From Acanthaster planci (Eukaryota > Echinodermata > Asteroidea > Valvatida > Acanthasteridae): a stretch of 50,545 nt of DNA. The stretch covers positions 298,859-349,403 of the forward strand of contig NW_019091578.1 in NCBI RefSeq assembly GCF_001949145.1, written 5' to 3'. The translations under genes and the position numbers were made by a program. Below, one piece after another: positions 43,935 to 50,545 of the stretch (its first letter is position 1; every line of letters begins with the position of its first letter). Below the pieces are notes generated by a model that was not told the origin of the DNA, did not search any database, and worked only from the letters and a program-made list of their open reading frames with translations.

Positions 43935-46507
43935 TAGAAGTTTCCTCGACTAAAGCCTTGCTGCTTTTCAGTGAAGAAGAAATCACATTTCAATCTGGCA
44001 GTACTTTCCATGTGGCACACTTTGTGACAACATCCATGTACCGAAACAGGTATTGTGCATACCAGCACACACCAAGTTCCTCGCATTAAGACAGACTGCA
44101 CAACAATCACAGTCTCACTGTTAACTGCTATATTTCCACACAACTGAGTTGAAAAGTTCCACAGTGTTCTTTAAATCCAATCAATCGGAATTCAAGTAAA
44201 TCCTTCTTTGGTCTTCATTGAAATATAGGTATTTCTGATCATTCTTGCTCCAAAACTGTTGATGATGCAAGTATACCAGTGCATGTACCTACAACCAGTG
44301 CATGTTTGTCTGGAAAGCTAACCTTCCTCTGAATACCTCCAGTCTAGTAATCCCACAGTGTAGAAAAACATCTGTTTGGGGTACCAACTTCAATGCACAC
44401 ACAGGAACTTCTCTCCATAACACTGGGTGGGGTGGCCAAGTTACTCCAAAGCCAGTCAGTGCGCATGTGGCACTTAAAGTTTGTGTCAAGAGCTTATTGT
44501 ACTCTCAGAATGTGTACAAATGATAACATCTACATATGAAAAAGAGCCTGAAATCCTCTTAAGGAAGACTCTGAGGATACATGTGGACTAACTCTCATAA
44601 TCCCTTCAAGGGCAGACTGAAAAATGTGGGGAAGGGTGTCGGTGGTGGACTGACCAATATCTTTTTTTTTTTTAAACTTAATAAAATGGTTTCCAGACAA
44701 ATATGTTCACATGGTTGATGAACTTTAAAAATCTGGGAAGGACATTCCATTCTGCTATTAAATTATGTTAATGTTTACTTCTTGTTGAATTGGTGCTGGT
44801 CTCTGCTTGCACCGGAGTGACTTTCAACAAACTCTACTGCTTTAAAAATCCTAAGCCTGTCAAAACCCTTTACCGATAACTTATCCTATTTAACCGCCTT
44901 CAGATTGATTCATGGCTTGCTAAATCCATGCATCTACCTGGTAGATTGGGGGGATGGGTTAGCACCACCAACGTTACGGTGTATCTTATTTGCTAAGTGA
45001 AGACGTGCGCACGCACATCCCTGGGCTGCAACAGTGTGGCCGCAGCCGTCACAACAATGTTCACCCACTGCAGGCCCTGTAAAGTCAGGGTTGGGTGTGA
45101 GAAGGATCGACCACTAGGCATTCATCTAGTTCCCAGGGTTCCGTATTTTGTATTGTGTTAAGGGCTATGTGTAAGCATTGTATCATCCAGTGCATCTGAC
45201 CATAATGCAACAAAAACAAAATTTTGAGCAAAACCATTTCGCTTTTCAACATGTTAAAAAAGTTGGTCAAAAATGGTCATGTTGAACCAAAGGATTGAAA
45301 GGTCAGATGAAAGACTGATTCCTTTGGTCATGTATACATGTAGATCTAAGAAATAAAACTGAAATGTTAAAAAATCGTTTCTACAAAAAAGATCCTTTTT
45401 GTTTGTGGATTTCAGGGGTGTCACCAAATGGACGATTAAATGGTAAGCACATTCATCACACGGTCTTGCTTGTGGGATAGAATGCACTGTTACAAAACCA
45501 AAATATAATTTCATTTCTAATGTCCTCCAGAGATAGACAACTTGTGTGCTTTTTTAACATGAAAGAAATAATGCATACATCCATGTAGATACCATACAAC
45601 GTGGGAATGTAACTGTGGACATGATTTGTTTTTACTATGATGTACACCCCTTTTTAAAAATGGAAGTGGCTCACAGAAAGCTGTCCACACTCAGGTCTCA
45701 CCCCCCTCACCACACCCCTCCCCCACAAAATGATGTCATGAATGCTTGCTGTGTTGCATTATGGGAGCTGGGTAAGGTCTTGGACATTTGAAGAACACAA
45801 CCTTGTGTGTTGGTTTTGGCTATGAGTGGAGACAGCACATATTTCACAATAATTGATTGCTGTTACCATGAAACATACTGTAGCATTCTCTACACCTGAG
45901 GACTGGAGCTGGGGTGCCATGTATCCACAACAGGGTGGACAAAAAATGGATGCGTCACATTACAGCAATGAAAAATTACAACTCTCTCATCATCAAAANG
46001 TGTTTTTCAAGTCGAAGATGAGACAATATGAAGAAACAACAGGGTTTGCCCTTTGAGTCCACATAACTGCATGTATGTGACAGGCAAACACATATATGGA
46101 CGTGTGGTATTTATCTTACACCATCACGCACCCATGTTTTTACAAAGCTACCTAAGGCTGTATATGTACATGCAGTTCCGACATAAACATCTGACTATTT
46201 AAGACCACTGTGATACATGTAGCAATATCCACTTACTGTACATTCATTTTGGAACTTCCTGTGGGTTTGTTACGATATCAAGAAAAAAACATAGCTTGGA
46301 TGATTGTTTCATGGCACGTGTATCGTACATGGGACAGTGTGAAACATGCACCTCCACCACACATGGGTGTCTACTATCTACATGTAAGTGGTGATGAAAA
46401 TCAGACGTACACGTTGGCTTAGGCCTATGTCAGTTAAGTGTGACATGGGCCAACAAAGTGTGAAATGACTATGTGCGTTGGTTCTCATGCACCAACATTT
46501 CCTAAAG

Positions 46508-46737
46508 TAGTGTAGCTAGGATTTTACTGGTTGGAGGGCACAAAGGGGCACCAGAATCTCATGGGGGAATACCAGCTTTCAGAGGTGTGTTTTTGGGAGC
46601 AAGTTTTTGTTAGCCTTGTTCAATATCCATTCCTCCATTTTTTCAGTGAAGGGGAGGGCATCTGGGGGAACACCCGGAATTTGTAGGGGTGCATGTGTCC
46701 CCAGCCCCCCAATCCCCCCCTCCCGGCTATGCCACTG
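46508..46737. mobile_element. Candidate terminal-inverted-repeat element
   Basis: The left end reads TAGTGTAGCTAGG and the right end, read inwards, CAGTGGCATAGCCGGG. Both are followed by G-rich sequence with GGGCAC or GGGGACAC. Many invertebrate DNA elements have CAGTGGCGTAGC-type ends. The interior is G-rich and non-coding. The inverted repeat is imperfect, so the ends are approximate. Confidence 0.5.
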
Positions 46738-47383
46738 ATTTTCTATCCTGATTGATTTCCATCATTTTTTCAGAATCAATAATTAGCCGTCAAGATTCAT
46801 TGACAGTAGGTTGATAAACCTTATTGCAAATACTGCATGGGTGATTGCACAATGTTAGAAAGGCACTGTGGGGAGGAGAAAGGGGCAATGTTAACATTGA
46901 ATGAAAAATAACCCAAAATTTATTTGTCCAAATTAAATCGCACTAGTACTCAAGTAGTAGTCAGTCAGATCGACCACTGGCATCTTCAACAAATTTAAAA
47001 ACAAATTTCAATTTTTGTTGGAAAACACAGAGCAATTTTTACAACTCCCCGTACATTTTGCACAAAAATAATATTTGCGTCCATCTGATCATATTTTTCA
47101 ATAAGTCAAAATCAGAAAGAAGTTTCAGGCTTTCTCTTGTAGTAGGTATCACACACATCATCACCGTTTGAGAAAAAAAATCATCCATTAAGATAAACTA
47201 CCGTTAGTCTATGGGGGGGGGCCTACCATGGAGGTCTCTTCCTACCTCTGTGCTTGTACCGGTACGAGACCTGTCTCGCTTCTGATTTGGAGATTAGTTG
47301 GCGCGAGCGCGATAGATTTTTTTCCAGTGTTTGAATATGACAGCTCGAACTGAAACTTGGAAGTGAATTTAATCATGTCTTAC

Positions 47384-47426
47384 CATCACGTGATCCTCGA
47401 AAGCACGAAGGCATCCATCCAGGCAT
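47384..47426 (-). CDS. GRIP: GRIP candidate alternative first exon 1a (MPGW...C N-terminus)
   Basis: Starting at ATG (47426-47424), 14 codons plus one base encode MPGWMPSCFRGSRD, followed by donor GTAAGACA. The leftover G completes Asp of exon 2. Mammalian GRIP1b also begins MPGW and has a palmitoylated cysteine a few residues later. Here Cys8 holds that place. Four identical residues at the very start, a nearby cysteine, a good donor and the correct phase together make this convincing despite its small size. Its intron to exon 2 would be 10.5 kb and would skip exons 1b and 1c. Confidence 0.75.
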
Positions 47427-48534
47427 GGTGTATGTTGCTCGAAGCTCAGAAAGAGCTGTTATCGCGTCACTGTCACAATCAAGCTCGTAGAAAGAATTCG
47501 GAATGTTATGCAGAGAACTCGTCAACACTTGCTGGCCTGTGGTCTACCAAGATGACACCGGAAACGTACGCATATCGATACTATGCGTGCACATCACATA
47601 CAGTCTTCAGTGTGGCGACGGTCCGTCAATAGAGGGGGCTATATAGATACAAGATGGGGACAAGGCGTGCGCAAATTCGTGTTTGTCCTCCCCCCNGTCC
47701 CCCCCCCCCCCCCCCCGAAACCTAGGAAATCTTTTAACTGGTATCCTTATAGATAAAAAAAATTCTGTTTATATTTCCAAACTATTAGATGAGTGTTGTT
47801 CCTTTTCAGGGAAGACTCGAGTTGAAGTGACCAAAAGTTGCAATTTTCAAGCAGAATGCTTTATTTACAAGATGTTCCGTGTTCCAAAACCGCATTTGAA
47901 GATATTCATGAGGTTCTTGCTGTCTGTGTATTTGAATATTTTCCCCTTCATTTCTTGTAGTTTCCCCACTTGGAAAACAACTAGGTTTTTCCTCAAGCCA
48001 TGATGGCACACTGATCTGGCCTTAAACATTGGCATTATATCCTACCCAAACTGTTCAAAATGAAGACCAATTGATTGTGTTGAGCTGGGTGTCTCGTAGA
48101 CGTCGACAGAATTTTTCGGGAGGGTGCTCTCTTTTTTCCGGGAGGGAAATGTTAAGGGGAAGGAAAGAGCACTCATCCGTAACGGAATGACTAAACCATG
48201 AACAGTGACAGGGGTCACGGTTGAAAGCCAAATTTGGTGACTTTTATCATTTCTCTCTCTTTTATTTCTTTTCCTTTTTTCATTTCCATTTGCCTCCCCC
48301 CTCCCACGGCCTCTCAACGCCAGGGAGCTGTACAGAGTTTGTTTTACGGTTGCCATGGCATTGCAGTCAGAATTTGTGATGAACGTCCTCCATCCATCAA
48401 ATTGACCATGAGCTTTCTTGGATGACTCCCCCATACTTTCAATGGGGCAAAAAATTACTTGATCTCATCAATCAAACACGACTAATGACATTAATCGATG
48501 CGGGGCTCGTTATTTCGGGAACAGCAGCACGCGC
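47427..48534. other. Probable GRIP upstream promoter region
   Basis: The first part (to about 47640) is richer in CpG than the surroundings (GATATGCGTACG, ATCGCGTCAC), as expected near a transcription start of exon 1a. A C-run with an unknown base lies at about 47690-47716 and is probably a sequencing weak spot. No gene was supported in the rest. Confidence 0.35.
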
Positions 48535-49410
48535 GTATGAGGCGCCCTTTATGACTTTATTGGCAAATAGATATATATCGAACGAAAGTAATATATATTG
48601 GAAGAAAGTGATATACGTACGACGAAAGTGATAAATATAGAACGATAGTGCACGTGGTGTGACAGTCCGCGTTCAAGAAGTTGTGGATAAGCTTCTTGAG
48701 ACCCCAGCATTTCATAACCTGGTAGCAAGTAATGCTAGGCCTGCCTCTGGCACTGACCCCAGGCCTGCGCCTGCTCTCGGTGCACATGTCACGAGGCCGA
48801 CTGTCACTTTCACTAGTCCTGTCAACAACAATCGGCATAGATCTATACGCCCATGAGGCCTGATGCTGAACTGTCTCAGTTATTTCGTAGTGCAAGAAGC
48901 AGATTTTATGGACCACATGCACCATCGTCAGCCATGGTGAATGGTTAAAGAGTACTGGCCCCGGCGGCCGGCCAACAAGCAACAAGTTTGGGTTTTATGT
49001 TTATCTGTGTTTGGTAATTTATTTCCACAAGTTTGGTTCTATATTTTAAGATTTGTTCAATATAGTTTCATTTTTGTTCTATATTTACAGTTTTCATCTT
49101 AAATTTATTAGTTTTGGTTTTATTTTTATTTGGTTTTGGTCATATATTTCTACAAGTTTGGTCGTATATTTTCAGATCCGTTTTTACAGTTTTATATTCG
49201 TTCTATGTTTATAACTTTCGTTCCATATTCATAAAATTTGGTTTTATTTTAATTCATATTGGTAATAATTTCAACAAGTTTGGTTCAATGTTTTCAAATT
49301 CGTTCTACATTTATCACTTTCGTCCTACGTATATCAGTTTCTTCCAATATATATTACTTTCGTTCGATATATATCTATTTGCTAATAAAGTCATAAAGGG
49401 CGCTTCATAC
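48535..49410. mobile_element. Transposon with long terminal inverted repeats (about 115 bases)
   Basis: The left end (48535 to about 48650) reads GTATGAGGCGCCCTTTATGA, then AT-rich units built on GAACGAAAGT. The right end (about 49296-49410) is its reverse complement with few mismatches. The interior right part (48990-49295) is an array of degenerate units such as AAGTTTGGTTCTATATTT. A small plus-strand open frame at 48659-48856 (starting MTVRVQEVVDKLLETP) resembles no transposase I know. The element is probably non-autonomous. Superfamily unknown. Confidence 0.78.
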
Positions 49411-50212
49411 TATCTGACTGTTTGATTGACTGATTGATCGATTTTCTTTACTGGTGGTGGCTTTTATTGTTGTTTCCGGGTTGTCAATTTTCTGGACAAA
49501 TATAAGATCATCCTAAAATGTCAGTCCTAATTAGGCTGACATGTACTCATCTTACAATCAATGGGATGATCAATGATAAACTAGTAAAGATAACTCATGC
49601 GAGATAAGGCAGAGCTAAAAGCACTCCAGTGCGTGGTAACCGTGAAGAATACAAACTCTCGTAATGGATTCCATTTTCCTTCAAATTCTGCATCAATTTG
49701 TTGTGTTGAAGTAAAACAAAATTATCCTGTTTTTTTTCGAATCGACCATTTTGTTTGCATTACATAATGGTTCTTGAGATTGGCTCCTAATTTCAGTATG
49801 TGATTCATGACATGCAAACATGCTTTCCCAATGTTATGAACGAGGCTTCGTATGATAAGCCTGAGTCTTCCTCAATTCTGTTTGCTCTGCGAAACGGAAG
49901 AACGTGAATCCGAGAGCCATAATGCGTTTTTCGTCAAGCCCGTCACGTATACACACCTCCCTTTTTATAGCTCGAGTTTTCGAGCTCTGATGCAAATGTG
50001 TTGAAGTTAGATGTGATACCTCTTTAAGCTCTCGAAGAGGCAAAACTAGTGACGGAAATTTTGAAGAGACTTCGTTGGTTGTATCAAATTCTGTCCATGA
50101 TGTGGCACAAGAAGCTTTGTGCATGCAGCTAATGAACGTGGGCAATCCAACAACAAGCTGTTACCTTAAAAAATCCTACCAATTTGTCTAACTTTGTACG
50201 TCGACCGGCAAA
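49411..50212. other. Intergenic DNA upstream of the GPCR
   Basis: No gene was supported. A 103-codon open frame runs on the minus strand at 50145-49834, starting 68 bases from the GPCR start in the opposite direction. It matches no family I know and shows no splice logic, so it is left unannotated. The GPCR promoter and 5' UTR should lie here. Confidence 0.45.
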
Positions 50213-50545
50213 ATGGAAAGTATTTCCAATTCCAGCGAAGTGTCAGAGGACGTAACCACAGACACAAATGCACTTCATATCTTTCATGTGATTTCCAACT
50301 CTATCTTAATAATCTTCGGCGTGCCAGGCAACTGCCTTATCCTCCGTGTCTATTGGACCAAGACTCGTAAGACCAGCACCCACGTCTTGATCATGGCCTT
50401 GGCCTGGTCTGATCTTGTCGTCTGTTTGCTACGAAGTTGTTCTGTCTGCGAACGGGTCTTAGAATTGGTGGGGGTTAGTAGCGAGCAGGTAACAACAGTC
50501 ACAAAGTTTTTCTGGCCTTTTGAGTTCACGGTCATTGGAACTTCT
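50213..50545 (+). CDS. Class A (rhodopsin-like) GPCR, N-terminal part, cut by window edge
   Basis: The open frame starts at ATG in a good context (GGCAAAATGG) and runs 111 codons to the window end without a stop. A short N-terminus with an Asn-Ser-Ser glycosylation site (residues 6-8) is followed by a first membrane segment ending ILIIFGVPGNCLILRVYW with the invariant Asn of GN. A loop (TKTRKTSTH) and a second segment HVLIMALAWSDLVVCLL follow, with the conserved L-x-x-x-D pattern. The third segment seems to begin at FFWPFEFTVIGTS. This layout is typical of peptide-receptor-like invertebrate GPCRs. The ligand is unknown. No Cys appears at the usual position before segment 3. The gene reads away from GRIP. 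Confidence 0.88.
   Translation, partial: MESISNSSEVSEDVTTDTNALHIFHVISNSILIIFGVPGNCLILRVYWTKTRKTSTHVLIMALAWSDLVVCLLRSCSVCERVLELVGVSSEQVTTVTKFFWPFEFTVIGTS

Larger units (their letters stand above)
43920..47383. other. Non-coding DNA between GRIP first exons 1a and 1b
   Basis: No exon was supported on either strand. This stretch should contain the 5' UTR and promoter of exon 1b if it is used. It has single unknown base 45999, and an inverted-repeat element at 46508-46737. Confidence 0.5.

Noticed and set aside
47357-47632. 91-codon plus-strand frame at the GRIP upstream region
   Set aside because: It overlaps the antisense of the conserved MPGW exon and has no family resemblance; it is likely a shadow of a CpG-richer promoter region.
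48042-48434. 130-codon minus-strand frame with a basic Lys/Arg/Glu stretch
   Set aside because: The composition follows a pyrimidine-rich simple stretch on the plus strand; no homology or splice logic supports a gene.
49834-50145. 103-codon minus-strand frame divergent from the GPCR
   Set aside because: No recognisable domain, and similar-length frames occur by chance elsewhere in this window; left unannotated.

Overview
The window is a piece of animal nuclear DNA. Genes are split into short exons with GT/AG borders, introns reach several kilobases, and mobile-element debris is common. Alternating TACATG-type microsatellites recur throughout. The gene content (a ninjurin, a seven-PDZ GRIP scaffold and a rhodopsin-class GPCR) and the repeat style suggest a marine invertebrate, probably a deuterostome such as an echinoderm, hemichordate or lancelet. 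The species cannot be settled from the sequence alone.

Layout. (1) Positions 1-13.7 kb, plus strand: the 3' part of a ninjurin gene. A 369-base exon encodes a long Ser/Thr-rich N-terminal region. After a 7.1-kb intron, the last exon encodes the whole conserved ninjurin core. The true first exon is not visible. (2) 13.7-19.7 kb: non-coding DNA between two convergent genes, including both 3' UTRs. (3) 19.7-47.4 kb, minus strand: a complete GRIP (glutamate-receptor-interacting protein) gene. I could join 19 coding exons with matching splice phases into one open reading frame of 3342 bases (1113 residues) carrying PDZ1-PDZ7 and both linkers. (4) 47.4-50.2 kb: intergenic DNA with a transposon bounded by long inverted repeats. 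(5) 50,213 to the end, plus strand: the first 111 codons of a class A GPCR, cut by the window edge.

The most interesting structure is the 5' end of GRIP. Three separate candidate first exons (near 47.4, 43.9 and 39.7 kb) all end with the same splice phase and can all join the shared exon at 36.8 kb. They encode three different short N-termini: MPGW...C, which resembles the palmitoylated mammalian GRIP1b start; MGNSPGK, which fits an N-myristoylation pattern; and MSLC, which has a cysteine near the start. The gene therefore seems able to make forms with different membrane anchors. A symmetric 75-base exon, open in frame, lies in intron 3 and would add 25 residues inside PDZ1. Exon borders fall at the same codon in PDZ2 to PDZ6, which records how the PDZ array grew.

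The introns hold a 5'-truncated non-LTR retrotransposon, several foldback or MITE-like elements, two minisatellites and a pair of 59-base perfect or near-perfect hairpins with telomere-like arms. All functional statements are inferences from family resemblance. No database search was run.
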